Source: Roseomonas fluvialis (GTDB taxonomy: Bacteria > Pseudomonadota > Alphaproteobacteria > Acetobacterales > Acetobacteraceae). Taken from it: 64,000 bases of DNA. The position numbers and the translations under genes were made by a program. The stretch lies in assembly GCF_022846615.1 (NCBI RefSeq), contig NZ_AP025637.1, positions 1,792,501 through 1,856,500 on the forward strand, read 5' to 3'. The notes beneath the pieces are model-generated. The model worked only from the letters and a program-made list of their open reading frames with translations. It was not told the origin of the DNA and searched no databases. Shown piece by piece: positions 28,869 to 38,389 of the stretch (position 1 is its first letter; the number at the start of each line of letters is the position of its first letter).

Positions 28869-29486
28869 ATGACCAAGCGCGCCGAATCCAAGTACAAGAT
28901 CAATCGCCGCCTGGGCGTGAACCTCTGGGGTCGCGCCAAGTCGCCGCTCGCCAAGCGCGAGTATGGCCCCGGCCAGCATGGCCAGCGCCGCAAGAACAAG
29001 CCGACCGACTTCGGCATCCAGCTGATGGCGAAGCAGAAGCTCAAGGGCTACTACGGCAACATCGGCGAAAAGCAGTTCCGCAAGTACTACGAGGAAGCAG
29101 TGCGCCGGAAGGGCGACACCTCGGAGAACCTGATCGAGCTGCTCGAGCGCCGGCTGGACGCGGTGATCTATCGCATGAAGCTGGCCGTGACGCCGTTCGC
29201 CGCCCGCCAGTTCGTCAACCACGGGCATGTCACCGTGAACGGCAAGCGCGTGAACATCCCCTCCTACCTGGTCAAGGACGGCGACCAGATCGAGGTGAAG
29301 GAAAAGTCGAAGCAGCTCGCCGCCGTGCTGGACGCGGTGCAGTCCTCCGAGCGCGACGTGCCGGAATACCTCGAGATCGACGTCCGCGCGATGCGCGGCA
29401 AGTTCCTGCGCGCGCCGAAGCTGTCGGACGTGCCGTATCCGGTGCAGATGGAACCGAACCTGGTCGTCGAGTTCTACAGCCGCTGA
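28869..29486 (+). CDS. rpsD: 30S ribosomal protein S4
   Basis: The 205-residue protein is a standard bacterial S4. It starts [21 protein letters not shown], contains [20 protein letters not shown] and the S4 RNA-binding domain with [31 protein letters not shown] near residues 95-125, and ends [15 protein letters not shown]. It nucleates 30S assembly by binding the 5' domain of 16S rRNA. It is a lone gene here, not in the alpha operon. The frame is open upstream, but ATG 28869 gives the conserved N-terminus. Confidence 0.98.
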   Translation: MTKRAESKYKINRRLGVNLWGRAKSPLAKREYGPGQHGQRRKNKPTDFGIQLMAKQKLKGYYGNIGEKQFRKYYEEAVRRKGDTSENLIELLERRLDAVIYRMKLAVTPFAARQFVNHGHVTVNGKRVNIPSYLVKDGDQIEVKEKSKQLAAVLDAVQSSERDVPEYLEIDVRAMRGKFLRAPKLSDVPYPVQMEPNLVVEFYSR

Positions 29487-29490
29487 TGTC

Positions 29491-29541
29491 CATGCGCGTC
29501 ACGCCACCGTGCCCGCGGCACGCGTGGGTTTGGCGCGCATG
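29491..29541 (+). terminator. Nested stem-loop after rpsD
   Basis: Outer arms at 29491-29501 and 29531-29541 pair over 11 bases with one G-T wobble. An inner hairpin at 29508-29522 (CGTGCC / GGCACG) sits between them. It begins five bases past the rpsD stop. No T run follows, so it may terminate or protect the 3' end. Confidence 0.5.
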
Positions 29542-29604
29542 AGCCAGACGCAGTTAAGTGCCGACCGCCCGCTGCGGGCCGCGATCGAATAGTTCGCGGC
29601 CGTC

Positions 29605-30198
29605 ATGCACGCTGTTCGCGGCTTCCTGACGCAGGGCAGCGGCTTCGCGTTTCTCACGCTGCTCGAAGTCCAGCGTCGCGACGGGATCCGCGGGCCGATC
29701 GCCGAGGTCGGCACCTTCCAGGGCATGAGCTTGGTCGGCTTCGGCCTAGGCGCCTTGGCCGATGAATCGGTTCTCGGTGTCGACCTGTTTGTCGTCGGCG
29801 GCGAGGATTTCGAAGCCTCCGTCCGCAGCAACTGGACCAAGGCCGGCCTGGCTGATGCGCGCTTGCGCCTACACCGCGGCTCATCGACCGACCTTGGCGC
29901 GGCGGCCTGGAGCGAACTGCTCGGCGCCCCGGCGCGGCTGGTGCATGTGGATGGCGAGCATACCAGGGGCGCGGCGGCGCACGACGTGGCGCTCGCCGCG
30001 TCCTGCCTCGCGCCGGGTGGCGTGATCGTGGTGGATGACGTGCTGCACGCCTGGTACCCGGACATCACTCTTTCGGTCGCCGCCTTCCTCAAAGCCAAAC
30101 CTGAATTCCGGGCCTTCGCGATCATCGACCGCGAGGCCGACCTGATGCGTGGCGGCGCGAAGATGCTGTTGGCGCGGCGCGACGATGTGCCGCGTTAA
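29605..30198 (+). CDS. Class I SAM-dependent methyltransferase
   Basis: The 197-residue Rossmann methyltransferase has the SAM motif I as GPIAEVGTFQGMSLVGFGLGA near residues 30-50, then acidic motif II LGVDLFVVGGEDF, and VHVDGEHTRGAAAHDVALAASCLAPGGVIVVDDV, which matches the Methyltransf_24-like group often seen near glycan or antibiotic genes. The catalytic target is not identifiable. It lies alone, 118 bases after rpsD and before a gene-poor stretch. The frame is open for a short way upstream of ATG 29605. Confidence 0.8.
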   Translation: MHAVRGFLTQGSGFAFLTLLEVQRRDGIRGPIAEVGTFQGMSLVGFGLGALADESVLGVDLFVVGGEDFEASVRSNWTKAGLADARLRLHRGSSTDLGAAAWSELLGAPARLVHVDGEHTRGAAAHDVALAASCLAPGGVIVVDDVLHAWYPDITLSVAAFLKAKPEFRAFAIIDREADLMRGGAKMLLARRDDVPR

Positions 30199-30219
30199 GA
30201 GGAAGCGCTGCGCTTATCC

Positions 30220-30327
30220 ATGCCTGGCAGCATCGTGGCGCGCACGGTCTTCGCAGGGTCCGCCCCGATGGTCATCGCCTTTGCACCGGACCACAAGAAG
30301 AACCTGCTGCAGCTGCCGGCCGGCTAG
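30220..30327 (+). other. Short open frame, possible gene fragment
   Basis: A 35-codon frame starts at ATG 30220 and ends TAG 30325-30327, with AGAGGAAG upstream. Its product includes APMVIAFAPDHKKN, which reads like genuine protein, possibly a remnant of a larger gene. I cannot link it to a family. Confidence 0.25.
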
Positions 30328-30711
30328 AGGCGTTTCCGCCCGCTTGGCGCGCGGCAACGATCCAGCTTGTTGTTTCGAAAGCGTCCGCACTCGATCAGGG
30401 AGCCGATCTGATGAGGATCTGCTCGCGTGCGATGTCCGACGTGTCGATATCGGCATCGGCGTTGTTCCCCACCCTGCCAGCCGCTTCCAGAAATGGGGTC
30501 GGTGGATGGCCGGGGGTGGCGGCGCGGGCGTCAGTGGTCTGATTGGAAAACGCGCCAGCGCCGCCCCCACCCGAGGCGTGGCTCCCGCACGCGCTATTGG
30601 CCCGCAGCGTCGTCGATCGGACGCACCGTCGGCACCGGATGCCCCCTGACCCGTATCATCGCCTCGGCTTCGGTCGCGCCCCGGGCGGGCTGATAGCGAT
30701 CTGAGGGGAAG
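30328..30711. other. Gene-poor stretch without assignable gene
   Basis: All frames are short or GC-shadow-like. One minus-strand frame ending at TCA 30395-30397 gives NADADIDTSDIAREQILIR, which looks less random than the rest and could be a decayed gene end. I see no transposon ends, RNA gene or direct repeats. Confidence 0.4.
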
Positions 30712-30747
30712 GTGTATCTCCCTGACATCAAAATGGGGGATACATCT
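30712..30747 (+). promoter_or_regulatory. Strong hairpin upstream of a cysteine-dioxygenase-like gene
   Basis: Two 12-base arms (30712-30723 and 30736-30747) pair fully, with two G-T wobbles, around the loop TGACATCAAAAT. The right arm is followed by TTTCTC. It could be a terminator, an operator or an attenuator; AT content is locally much higher than in the surroundings. A 12-codon Leu-rich frame (30754-30792) follows. Confidence 0.5.
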
Positions 30748-30852
30748 TTCTCATGAATGATCTCTTGAAGTTGTTTTCTCTCCTGAGGTAGTGTTTGGAC
30801 TGCGCCGCGCCGTCCGTGGCGGCGCCCGCCGCCTCGTGTCGCAGGATCGCGC

Positions 30853-31374
30853 ATGAACGCCATCACCGCCCGCCGCAGCCTCGATGCCATGCTTGCCGGC
30901 ATTTCCTCCGCGCTCCTGGCCGAACGGGACGATCCCTCGGCGGCGGTCGCTGCCGTGCTCGGCGTGCATGCCGCGGACCCGATGCTGCTGATCGGCCACG
31001 ACTGCCCCTGCCGCGCCGAAGGCTATGTCCGGCACCTCCTGCATGAGGACGCCTCCCAGGGTTGGGCTGTCGCCGCCCTGGTCTGGCGGCCCGGCCAGAT
31101 GTCGCCCATCCACGCTCACAAGGCCTGGTGCGCCGTCGGCATCCACCGCGGCCACCTGACCGAGACCTTCTACGCCCCCGGCGTCGACCCCGACCGGCCC
31201 GTCCAGACCGCCGCTGTGCTGCGCCGTCCGGGCGACACCTCGCACGGCCCGGCCCGGCCGGATGCCATCCACCGCTTGGCAAATCTCGGCAACGAGACCG
31301 CCGTGTCGATCCACGCCTACGGCCTGCCCTATGCCCGCTTCTGCACCGACCTGAACCGCGTTTTTCCGGCCTGA
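30853..31374 (+). CDS. Cysteine dioxygenase-like cupin
   Basis: The 173-residue cupin carries the thiol-dioxygenase pattern. The first cupin motif SPIHAHKAWCAVG has likely iron ligands H87 and H89, with E104 at the family position, and the third ligand H140 lies in PDAIHRLANLG. A later VSIHAYG matches the conserved His/Tyr region of cysteine and 3-mercaptopropionate dioxygenases. It probably oxidises a small thiol to its sulfinate. It is preceded by an AT-rich leader with a strong hairpin. The precise thiol is not known. Confidence 0.8.
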   Translation: MNAITARRSLDAMLAGISSALLAERDDPSAAVAAVLGVHAADPMLLIGHDCPCRAEGYVRHLLHEDASQGWAVAALVWRPGQMSPIHAHKAWCAVGIHRGHLTETFYAPGVDPDRPVQTAAVLRRPGDTSHGPARPDAIHRLANLGNETAVSIHAYGLPYARFCTDLNRVFPA

Positions 31375-31453
31375 CCACCCGCCAGCCGCGGCGCATGGCT
31401 GGCCCGCGCCGCTGCCGTATCGCGCGGCGGCGGGGCAGGGCAGGGTGCCAGCG

Positions 31454-32344
31454 ATGAACCCGAAAATCCTGCTGGGCCTGGCACTCGGCGTCGGCTCCTC
31501 CGTGATCTGGGGCGGTCACGCAGTGGTGGCGCGCCCTGCACTGGCGGGGCAAGGCTTCCATCCGCTCGACCTTGCGGCGTTCCGCTATGCGCCGGCGGCG
31601 CTGCTGCTGGCACCGCTGGCCTGGCAGGCGCGCGCGGCGCTGGCGAGCATCGGCTGGCGGCGCATCCTGCTGCTGGCACTGTTCGGCGGCGTGCCGAACC
31701 TGATGCTGTTCCTCACTGCCCTGGTCTATGCGCCGGCCGCGCATGGCGGGACCATCGCGCCCATGACCGTGCCGATCGCCGGCGCGCTGCTGGCGATCCC
31801 CCTGCTGCGCGAATGGCCGAGCCGCGGGCGCGGCGCCGCGCTCTCGGTCATGGCCGCCGGCGTGTTGATGATCGGCTGGGATGGCGTGGCCGGCGCGCAT
31901 CCCGGCGCCTGGCGCGGCGACCTGCTGCTGCTGGCCGCGGGGGCCACCTGGGCGGTCTTCACGCTGCTGCTGCGCCGCTGGCAGGTGCCTGCGATTCCAG
32001 CGACGGCCGCGGTCACGTTGGTCTCGGCCGCTGTCGTTCTGCCGGTATGGCTGCCCTGGCGCGCCGCCGAGGTAGCGGCGCTGCCCACCACCTCGATCCT
32101 GTTGCATCTGGCGACGCAGGGCCTCGTGCTCGGCGCAGTGGCGATGTTCCTGTATGCGCGCGCGGTGGAGTTGCTCGGCGCGACGCGCGCGGCCACCCTG
32201 TCGATCATGGTACCCGTGACCGCTCTGCTGCTCGCCGCCCTGCTGCTGCACGAACCGATCTCCCTCCTGCAGGGCATGGGTGCGTCGCTGGCCGTGGGCG
32301 GCATGCTCGCGGCCGTGCTGTTCACCGGAAGGAAGCCGGCATGA
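31454..32344 (+). CDS. EamA/DMT-family transporter
   Basis: The 296-residue protein has ten hydrophobic segments forming two EamA halves, including SSVIWGGHAVVARPALAGQG in the first helix region, LTALVYAPAAHGGTIAPMTVPIAGALL, and TRAATLSIMVPVTALLLAALLLHE in the last. ATG 31454 is used; a GTG at 31445 is in frame. Its stop overlaps the start of the FAD oxidoreductase (ATGA). An inner-membrane exporter of an amino acid or organic thiol would fit the neighbours, but this is inference. Confidence 0.9.
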   Translation: MNPKILLGLALGVGSSVIWGGHAVVARPALAGQGFHPLDLAAFRYAPAALLLAPLAWQARAALASIGWRRILLLALFGGVPNLMLFLTALVYAPAAHGGTIAPMTVPIAGALLAIPLLREWPSRGRGAALSVMAAGVLMIGWDGVAGAHPGAWRGDLLLLAAGATWAVFTLLLRRWQVPAIPATAAVTLVSAAVVLPVWLPWRAAEVAALPTTSILLHLATQGLVLGAVAMFLYARAVELLGATRAATLSIMVPVTALLLAALLLHEPISLLQGMGASLAVGGMLAAVLFTGRKPA

Positions 32345-33639
32345 CCGCACCGATGCCGCCGAGCCTTTGGGCGGCGACGGCGCCGCCACCACCCGTGACC
32401 GCGCCGCTGGTCGGCGATTCACGCTGCGCGGTCGCCGTCATTGGTGGTGGCTTCACCGGCCTGTCCACCGCGCTGCATCTGGCCGAGGCGGGCGTGCCCG
32501 TCACGCTGGTCGAGGCGAACGAGATCGGCTGGGGTGCCTCCGGCCGCAACAATGGCCAGGTCATCCCAACGCTCTCGCGCGTCGATCCGGACGAGATCGT
32601 CGCGTCGGTCGCCCCCGAGCATGGCGGCCGCGACAAGGGCGAGGCGTTCGTCGGGCTGATCCGCGATAGCGCGGCCTTCACCTTCGACCTGATCCGCCGC
32701 CACGGCATCGCGGCCGAGGCGGTGCAGAACGGCTGGATCCAGCCCGCCCACCGTGAATCCCGCCTGCGCCTGTCGGAAACGCGCGCCGAGGCCTGGGGCC
32801 GCCGCGGCGCGCCCACGCGCATGTATTCGCGTGCCGAGATGGCGTCGCTGACCGGCACCGACCACTGGTTCGGCGGCTGGGGCAATGCGACCGGCGGGCG
32901 GATCAACCCGCTCGGACTGGCACGCGGCTTGGCGAAGGCGGCGATCGGCGCCGGTGCCATGCTGCACACCGGCAGCCCCGTCACGGCCATTGAACGCACA
33001 CCCGCCGGCTGGGTGGTGACCACGCCGCGCGGCAGCCTCACCGCTGATCGCGTGGTGATCGCCACCCATGCCTACACCGGTGATTTCTGGCCGGCGCTGA
33101 AGCGCACCATCGTGCCCGTGCGGTCATACCAGATGGCCACCTCGGTGCTCTCGGACAACATCCGCAAGACCATCCTGCCGGAAGGCCACGCGCTGTCGGA
33201 TACGCGCGGCGACCTGTATTTTTACCGCTTCGATGCGAATGGTCGCCTGGTCACCGGCGGCGGCCTGATCGTGCCCTTCGGCTGGGAGGACCGCATCCGC
33301 GCCCGCATCACCGATCGCGTGCGCCGCGTGTTTCCGCAGATCGGCGAGGTGCGCTTCGACTACATCTGGCACGGCTACGTCGCCGGCACGGCGGACAAGC
33401 TGCCGCATGTCTATGAGCTCGCGCCCGGTGTGCTGACCTGGACCGGCTGCAACGGGCGCGGGGTGGCGCTTGCCACCATCCTCGGGCGTGAACTGGCGAA
33501 GGCCAGCAGCGGCACTGCGCTACGCGACATCGCCGCGCCGGTCGAGACACGGATGCGCACCATCCCCGGCCACGCCTTCCGCGCTGCGGGCATCGCCTGG
33601 AACGTCGCCAAGCTGCGGCGCGCGGATGCGCGTGACTGA
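32341..33639 (+). CDS. FAD-dependent amine/amino-acid oxidoreductase (DAO family)
   Basis: The 432-residue flavoprotein has the dinucleotide motif VAVIGGGFTGLSTALHLAEAG near residues 31-51 and continues with VTLVEANEIGWGASGRNNGQ, a DAO/gamma-glutamylputrescine-oxidase-type segment. Later parts include SYQMATSVLSDNIRK and GYVAGTADKLPHVYELAPGVLTWTGCNGRGVALATILG, which closes the FAD site. It probably oxidises an amino acid or polyamine. The start overlaps the EamA stop, and the next gene begins inside its 3' end, so the three may be coupled. Confidence 0.85.
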   Translation: MTAPMPPSLWAATAPPPPVTAPLVGDSRCAVAVIGGGFTGLSTALHLAEAGVPVTLVEANEIGWGASGRNNGQVIPTLSRVDPDEIVASVAPEHGGRDKGEAFVGLIRDSAAFTFDLIRRHGIAAEAVQNGWIQPAHRESRLRLSETRAEAWGRRGAPTRMYSRAEMASLTGTDHWFGGWGNATGGRINPLGLARGLAKAAIGAGAMLHTGSPVTAIERTPAGWVVTTPRGSLTADRVVIATHAYTGDFWPALKRTIVPVRSYQMATSVLSDNIRKTILPEGHALSDTRGDLYFYRFDANGRLVTGGGLIVPFGWEDRIRARITDRVRRVFPQIGEVRFDYIWHGYVAGTADKLPHVYELAPGVLTWTGCNGRGVALATILGRELAKASSGTALRDIAAPVETRMRTIPGHAFRAAGIAWNVAKLRRADARD

Positions 33640-34489
33640 CGTCGCCCTCGCCACCTCCATCCCGCCGATGATGCGCCGCCCCGGGCCTGGCGGCATCGAG
33701 GCCGGGCCGGCCTGGCGCGCAGCCTGCGCGGCCTCCTGGTGCGCCGCCGGCTGGCGGGTGATGACGGTCAATCCCGAAGCGGAGATCGGCCGCCTCGGCG
33801 ATTTGCCGCCCGGGCTCGAGACCGTCGCGGCCGAACCCGGCGTGGCCGAGACCTACGGCCGCCCCGGTGCATGGATCAGTGATGCGCTTGGCCGTGCCAT
33901 CGCCACCGGCGCGCCGGTCGTGGGCCTGGTGAACGCCGATATCCTGTTCGACCTCGACCCAGTGCAGCGCGCCGCGCTGGTCGAACGTGCGGCGCAGGGC
34001 ATGGTCGCCTGCAACCGGACCGACGTGCTGCATCGCCACCAGGGCGAAGGCATCGCCTATCGCTACGGCTACGACCTGGTGCTGATGCCGCGCGCGCTTG
34101 CGCTGCGGCTCGACGTGTCGGGCTTCGCCTTCGGCGTGCCGTGGTGGGACTACTGGATCGTGCTGGACGCGATGCTGCAGGACCTGCCGGTCACCGCTGC
34201 CCAATGCGAAGGAATCCGCCACCTGGCGCATGTCCCGGCCTGGGACCGGACCGGCTGGCGCCTCGCGCTGGCGATGCTGATGCGACGCCTCGCGCCGCGC
34301 CGTGCCGACCTGTCGCGCCTCGCGCCCGGTCCGGTTGCGGAGGCCATGGCGGACCTGCTGCTGGCCGTCGCACCCGAAGGCGAGGCCGGCTACCCGGTCG
34401 ACGACCTGATGGTCATTTCCGGTACGCGCTTCGGCATCGAGCTGGTGCGCATGGCCGAACGCAATGCCTGGCGGCTGGAGAAGCCCTGA
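33626..34489 (+). CDS. Putative GT-A-like glycosyltransferase, unknown function
   Basis: The 287-residue protein starts at ATG 33626, inside the end of the FAD oxidoreductase. A VVGLVNADILFDLDP segment (about residues 92-106) resembles the metal-binding DxD region of GT-A folds. YRYGYDLVLMPRALAL followed by FAFGVPWWDYWIVLDAM resembles the acceptor/WD part seen in small uncharacterised glycosyltransferases. It has no signal or membrane helix. The glycosyltransferase label is inference from pattern. It is coupled by TGATG to the next gene, which also looks glycan-related. Confidence 0.55.
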   Translation: MRVTDVALATSIPPMMRRPGPGGIEAGPAWRAACAASWCAAGWRVMTVNPEAEIGRLGDLPPGLETVAAEPGVAETYGRPGAWISDALGRAIATGAPVVGLVNADILFDLDPVQRAALVERAAQGMVACNRTDVLHRHQGEGIAYRYGYDLVLMPRALALRLDVSGFAFGVPWWDYWIVLDAMLQDLPVTAAQCEGIRHLAHVPAWDRTGWRLALAMLMRRLAPRRADLSRLAPGPVAEAMADLLLAVAPEGEAGYPVDDLMVISGTRFGIELVRMAERNAWRLEKP

Positions 34490-35457
34490 TGGATGCCGGA
34501 CCCTGGCGGCGGCAGTACGTGCACGACCTGCTCTTCGCGGTCGACGGCACGGGCTGGCACGAACCGGAGATGAAGGAATCGATCGGCTATCGCTGGTCCG
34601 GCCCGGGCCGCTTTTCGGTGCTGCGGATGCCCGCACCCGCCGGCGCCGGGCGGGGCGAGGCGCGCGTGCTGGTCCTGCAGGGCGAGGCCCTGCCGGAGGT
34701 TGCGGTCTTCCTGAATGGCCAGCGGCTCGCGGTCACGGCGCGGCGGCAGGGCCTGCTCGGCATCCTCGACTTCGCCTGGGACGAAGCGGCCATGGCCGCC
34801 GAGGGCCGCGCGGAATTCTGGTTCCATGCCGAGCGCCTGGCGCAATTGCCGGTGCCCGGCGGACGCATGCGCGCGGTGGGATTCCGCCTGTCCACCCTGA
34901 CACTGACCGGTGCGGCGGGCGGTCCCGCGCCGGCGGCTGAGGCGCTTGCGCTCATTCTGGGCCGGCGCTTCCTGTTCGAGCGCCTGGCGGTCGCGACCGG
35001 CCGCGCGCATTTCGCCTTCCGCACCGACGCCGATGCCCGCGTCCTGGATGTGCGGCTCGAGGCAGCACGGCTTGGCCCGACGGCGCAGCCGCAACTGGTG
35101 CTTGCGCTACAGGCCGGCGCCGGCGGGGTGGACCTTGCACTTGGCGCTCCGGGGACGGTCCCTGTGGTGGCGCGCGTCGCGGCCACCGGATCCATGCCCC
35201 TGCCGGGCGCGCTGTCGCCGCGTGATGGGCTGCTGGTCGCGCGGCTGCTTGCCGCATTGCCCGAAGCCTTCGGTCGCTGGCTGGACGAGGCAATGGCCGG
35301 CGCGTCGCCGGATGCGGCGCTGCTGGCGCTCTGGCGTTGCGACCTCGCGCGTGTCGCGCGTGCGGCGGAGGGGGCGCTGGCAGTGGCGCTGGCCGATGGC
35401 GTGGATGCCTTCGCCATCGACCCGACCGCGCCCTTCACCTGGCCGGCGGCGGGCTGA
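34489..35457 (+). CDS. Unknown protein, possibly glycan-associated
   Basis: The 322-residue protein starts at ATG 34489, sharing bases with the previous stop (TGATG). Its first half, with DGTGWHEPEMKESIGYRWSGPG and FLNGQRLAV, resembles a beta-sandwich module often attached to glycosyltransferases. The second half is Ala/Leu-rich and mainly helical, with no motif I recognise. There is no signal peptide. It converges with cysNC, 15 bases away. A role in surface-glycan handling with the preceding gene is a guess. Confidence 0.55.
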   Translation: MDAGPWRRQYVHDLLFAVDGTGWHEPEMKESIGYRWSGPGRFSVLRMPAPAGAGRGEARVLVLQGEALPEVAVFLNGQRLAVTARRQGLLGILDFAWDEAAMAAEGRAEFWFHAERLAQLPVPGGRMRAVGFRLSTLTLTGAAGGPAPAAEALALILGRRFLFERLAVATGRAHFAFRTDADARVLDVRLEAARLGPTAQPQLVLALQAGAGGVDLALGAPGTVPVVARVAATGSMPLPGALSPRDGLLVARLLAALPEAFGRWLDEAMAGASPDAALLALWRCDLARVARAAEGALAVALADGVDAFAIDPTAPFTWPAAG

Positions 35458-35472
35458 CGCGTCGCGGCGGCT

Positions 35473-37338
35473 TCAGCAGGCGATGCCGGCGCTGCGCAGC
35501 CGGTCGAGCACATCCGCGGCGCATTCCTCGGCCGTGCGGCCGGCGGTCAGGATGTGCAATTCGGGGTTCTCGGGCGGCTCGTAGGGGCTCGAGATGCCGG
35601 TGAAGTTCTGGATCTGCCCCGCCTGCGCCTTGGCATAGAGGCCCTTCGGATCGCGCGCGATGCACGCCTCGATGGACGTGTCCACGAAGACCTCGGTGAA
35701 TTCGCCGGGCCCGAGCAGGTCGCGAACCATCCGCCGTTCCGCTTGGAAGGGCGAGATGAAGGAACACAGCACGATCATCCCGGCATCGACGAACAGCTTC
35801 GCGACCTCACCGACGCGGCGGATGTTCTCGACACGGTCGGCGGCGGTGAACCCGAGGTCGCGGCACAGCCCGTGGCGCACATTGTCACCATCGAGCGAAT
35901 AGGTCGCGCGCCCGGCCTTGTGCAGCGCCTGCTCGACGATGTTGGCGATGGTGGACTTGCCCGACCCCGACAGTCCGGTGAACCACAGCACCATCGGGCG
36001 GTTGCCCACCAGCGCGGCGCGCGCCGCCTTGTCCACCGTGAAGTGCTCGTGGTGGATGTTCGACGCGCGGCGCAGCGGGAAGGCCACCATGCCCGCGCCG
36101 GCGGTGCGGTTGGTGAAGCGATCCACCAGTATGAAGGCGCCGGTCGCGCGGTTCTCGGCGTAGGCGTCGAGCGGGATCGGCTGGCCGGCGGAGAAGTTGC
36201 AGAAGCCGATCTCGTTCAGCGACAGCCGGCGTGCGGCGTGTTCCTCGAGCGTATTGACGTCCACGCGGTGCCGGATCGAGGTGATCGAGCACGGCGTCCA
36301 GATATTGCCGATGCGCATGAGGTAGCCGCGCCCGGGCAGCATCGCCTCCTCATCCATCCACAGCAGGTGCCCGGCGAACTGGTCGGCGACGGGCGGGCGT
36401 TCGGCGGGGCGGACCAGGATATCGCCGCGCGCGACATCGACCTCGTCCTCCAGCGTGATGGTCACGGCCTGCCCGGCCTCGGCCGCGTCCAGGTCGCCAT
36501 CGGCGGTGACGATGCGCACGATGCGCGACGCCTTGCCCGAAGCGGCGACGATCACCTGGTCGCCGGGTGCCACGCGCCCCGACGCGATGGTGCCCGCGAA
36601 GCCACGGAAATCGAGGTTCGGCCGGTTGACCCACTGCACCGGGAAGCGGAAGGGCTTCGACCCGAGGTCTTGCGCGACATCGACCTGTTCGAGGTGCTCG
36701 ATCAGCGTCGGCCCCTTGTACCAGGGCATGTTGCCCGACCGCGCCGTGACGTTGTCCCCGAAGCGCGCGCTGATCGGCACCGGCACGATGGAACGGAAGC
36801 CCAGTTCCGAAGCGAAGGTCACATAGTCGCCGACGATGCGGTCGAAAGTGTCCTGGTCGAACTTCACCAGGTCGATCTTGTTCACCGCCACGACGATGTC
36901 GCGGATGCCGAGCAGAGAGCAGATGTAGGAATGCCGCCGGGTCTGCGTCAGCACGCCCTTGCGGGCGTCGATCAGGATGACCGCGAGCGACGCACCCGAG
37001 GCACCGGTCGCCATGTTACGCGTGTACTGCTCATGGCCAGGCGTATCGGCGACGATGAAGGCGCGCCGCGGCGTCTGGAAGAAGCGGTAGGCGACGTCGA
37101 TGGTGATGCCCTGCTGGCGCTCGGCCTCCAGGCCATCGACCAACAAGGCGAGGTCCACATCATCGCCCGTCGTGCCGTGCTTGCGGCTGTCGCGCGTGAT
37201 CGCGGCCAGCGTGTCCTCGAAGATCAGCTGGCTGTCGAACAGCAGGCGCCCGATCAGCGTGGACTTGCCGTCATCGACCGACCCGCAGGTGAGGAAGCGG
37301 AGCAGTTCCCGGTTCTCGGGCGCGCGGTGCTGCGTCAT
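35473..37338 (-). CDS. cysNC: Bifunctional sulfate adenylyltransferase subunit 1 / APS kinase (CysNC)
   Basis: The 621-residue fusion has an EF-Tu-like GTPase, CysN, at the N-terminus: P-loop GSVDDGKST (19-27), switch region [11 protein letters not shown] and NKIDLVKF. An APS kinase domain forms the C-terminal 160 residues, with P-loop GLSGSGKST (about 455-463), [10 protein letters not shown], and [21 protein letters not shown]. With CysD it activates sulfate to APS, and the kinase makes PAPS. It is one base after cysD, so translation is coupled. PAPS can feed cysteine synthesis or sulfation of glycans. Confidence 0.96.
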   Translation of the reverse strand: MTQHRAPENRELLRFLTCGSVDDGKSTLIGRLLFDSQLIFEDTLAAITRDSRKHGTTGDDVDLALLVDGLEAERQQGITIDVAYRFFQTPRRAFIVADTPGHEQYTRNMATGASGASLAVILIDARKGVLTQTRRHSYICSLLGIRDIVVAVNKIDLVKFDQDTFDRIVGDYVTFASELGFRSIVPVPISARFGDNVTARSGNMPWYKGPTLIEHLEQVDVAQDLGSKPFRFPVQWVNRPNLDFRGFAGTIASGRVAPGDQVIVAASGKASRIVRIVTADGDLDAAEAGQAVTITLEDEVDVARGDILVRPAERPPVADQFAGHLLWMDEEAMLPGRGYLMRIGNIWTPCSITSIRHRVDVNTLEEHAARRLSLNEIGFCNFSAGQPIPLDAYAENRATGAFILVDRFTNRTAGAGMVAFPLRRASNIHHEHFTVDKAARAALVGNRPMVLWFTGLSGSGKSTIANIVEQALHKAGRATYSLDGDNVRHGLCRDLGFTAADRVENIRRVGEVAKLFVDAGMIVLCSFISPFQAERRMVRDLLGPGEFTEVFVDTSIEACIARDPKGLYAKAQAGQIQNFTGISSPYEPPENPELHILTAGRTAEECAADVLDRLRSAGIAC

Positions 37339-37339
37339 C

Positions 37340-38305
37340 TCAGAAATAGCCCTCGCGCTTCTTCTTCTCCATCGAGGCTTCCTCGTCGGAGTCGATCAGC
37401 CGTCCCTGGCGCTCGGAGGTCTTGGCGGCGCGCATCTCGGTAATGATGTCGGGCAGGGTCGCCGCCTCGCTCTCGACCGCGCCCGACAGCGGGTAGCAGC
37501 CGAGCGTGCGAAAGCGGACCATGCGCATCTGCGGCGTCTCGCCGGGCTCGAGCGGCAGGCGGTCGTCATCGACCATGATCCAAGTGCCAGCGCGCTTCAC
37601 CACCGGGCGGGGCTTCGCGAAATACAGCGGCACCACCGGCAAATCCTCGGCCAGCACGTAGTCCCACACGTCGTATTCGGTCCAGTTGGACAGCGGGAAG
37701 ACGCGGATGCTCTCGCCCTCGCGGATGCGCGTGTTGAAGAGCGACCACAATTCGGGCCGCTGCGCGCGCGGGTCCCAGGAATGGCCCGGTCCGCGAAAAG
37801 AGAAGATGCGTTCCTTGGCGCGGGATTTCTCCTCATCGCGCCGCGCGCCGCCGAAGGCCGCGTCGAAGCCGTGCAGATCGAGCGCCTGCTTCAGCGCCTC
37901 GGTCTTCATCACCTGCGTGTGCAGCGCGGAGCCCGACGCGATCGGGTTGATCCCGCGCGCGATGCCGTCGGGATTGGTATGGACCAGGAGTTCCATGCCG
38001 ACCTGCTTCGCCATGGCGTCGCGGAAGCTGATCATCTCCCGGAACTTCCACGTCGTGTCGATGTGCATCAGCGGAAAGGGCGGCTTGCCGGGCGCAAAGG
38101 CCTTCAGCGCCAGGTGCAGCATCACACCGGAATCCTTGCCGATGCTGTAGAGCATCACGGGCTTGCGAAAGGACGCGGCGACCTCCCGGATGATCGCGAT
38201 GGATTCCGCCTCGAGCCGCGCCAGATGCGGCGTCAGCGCGGCCTTGCGTGTGGTGATGGTCACGGACCCCTCGGGCTCCAGATGCGTCGTGGTGCAGCGG
38301 CCCAT
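37340..38305 (-). CDS. cysD: Sulfate adenylyltransferase subunit 2 (CysD)
   Basis: The 321-residue protein is the PP-loop ATP pyrophosphatase subunit that makes APS. Key motifs are the PP-loop [16 protein letters not shown] near residue 50, [28 protein letters not shown] and [11 protein letters not shown], with the conserved C-terminal KKKREGYF. The start is uncertain: ATG 38305 is used, but GTG 38263 in [12 protein letters not shown] fits the usual CysD N-terminus and has GAGGGG upstream. The gene is divergent from cysQ, with about 84 bases between, where a shared sulfur-responsive control site might lie. Confidence 0.95.
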   Translation of the reverse strand: MGRCTTTHLEPEGSVTITTRKAALTPHLARLEAESIAIIREVAASFRKPVMLYSIGKDSGVMLHLALKAFAPGKPPFPLMHIDTTWKFREMISFRDAMAKQVGMELLVHTNPDGIARGINPIASGSALHTQVMKTEALKQALDLHGFDAAFGGARRDEEKSRAKERIFSFRGPGHSWDPRAQRPELWSLFNTRIREGESIRVFPLSNWTEYDVWDYVLAEDLPVVPLYFAKPRPVVKRAGTWIMVDDDRLPLEPGETPQMRMVRFRTLGCYPLSGAVESEAATLPDIITEMRAAKTSERQGRLIDSDEEASMEKKKREGYF

Positions 38306-38389
38306 GGCGCGCTGCAGCGATGGCGGGCTCTTCCCATGGCGACACGACCCGCGCAAGTTCTGCGCCAGGACAGGGCCGGAGCCGCGCCG

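Noticed and set aside
30149..30649. 166-codon plus-strand frame in the gene-poor stretch
   Set aside because: It overlaps the end of the methyltransferase gene and is Arg/Ser/Ala-rich without motif or conserved-looking segment.
35554..37443. 629-codon plus-strand frame over cysNC
   Set aside because: Antisense to the well-supported cysNC gene, with no domain and biased composition.
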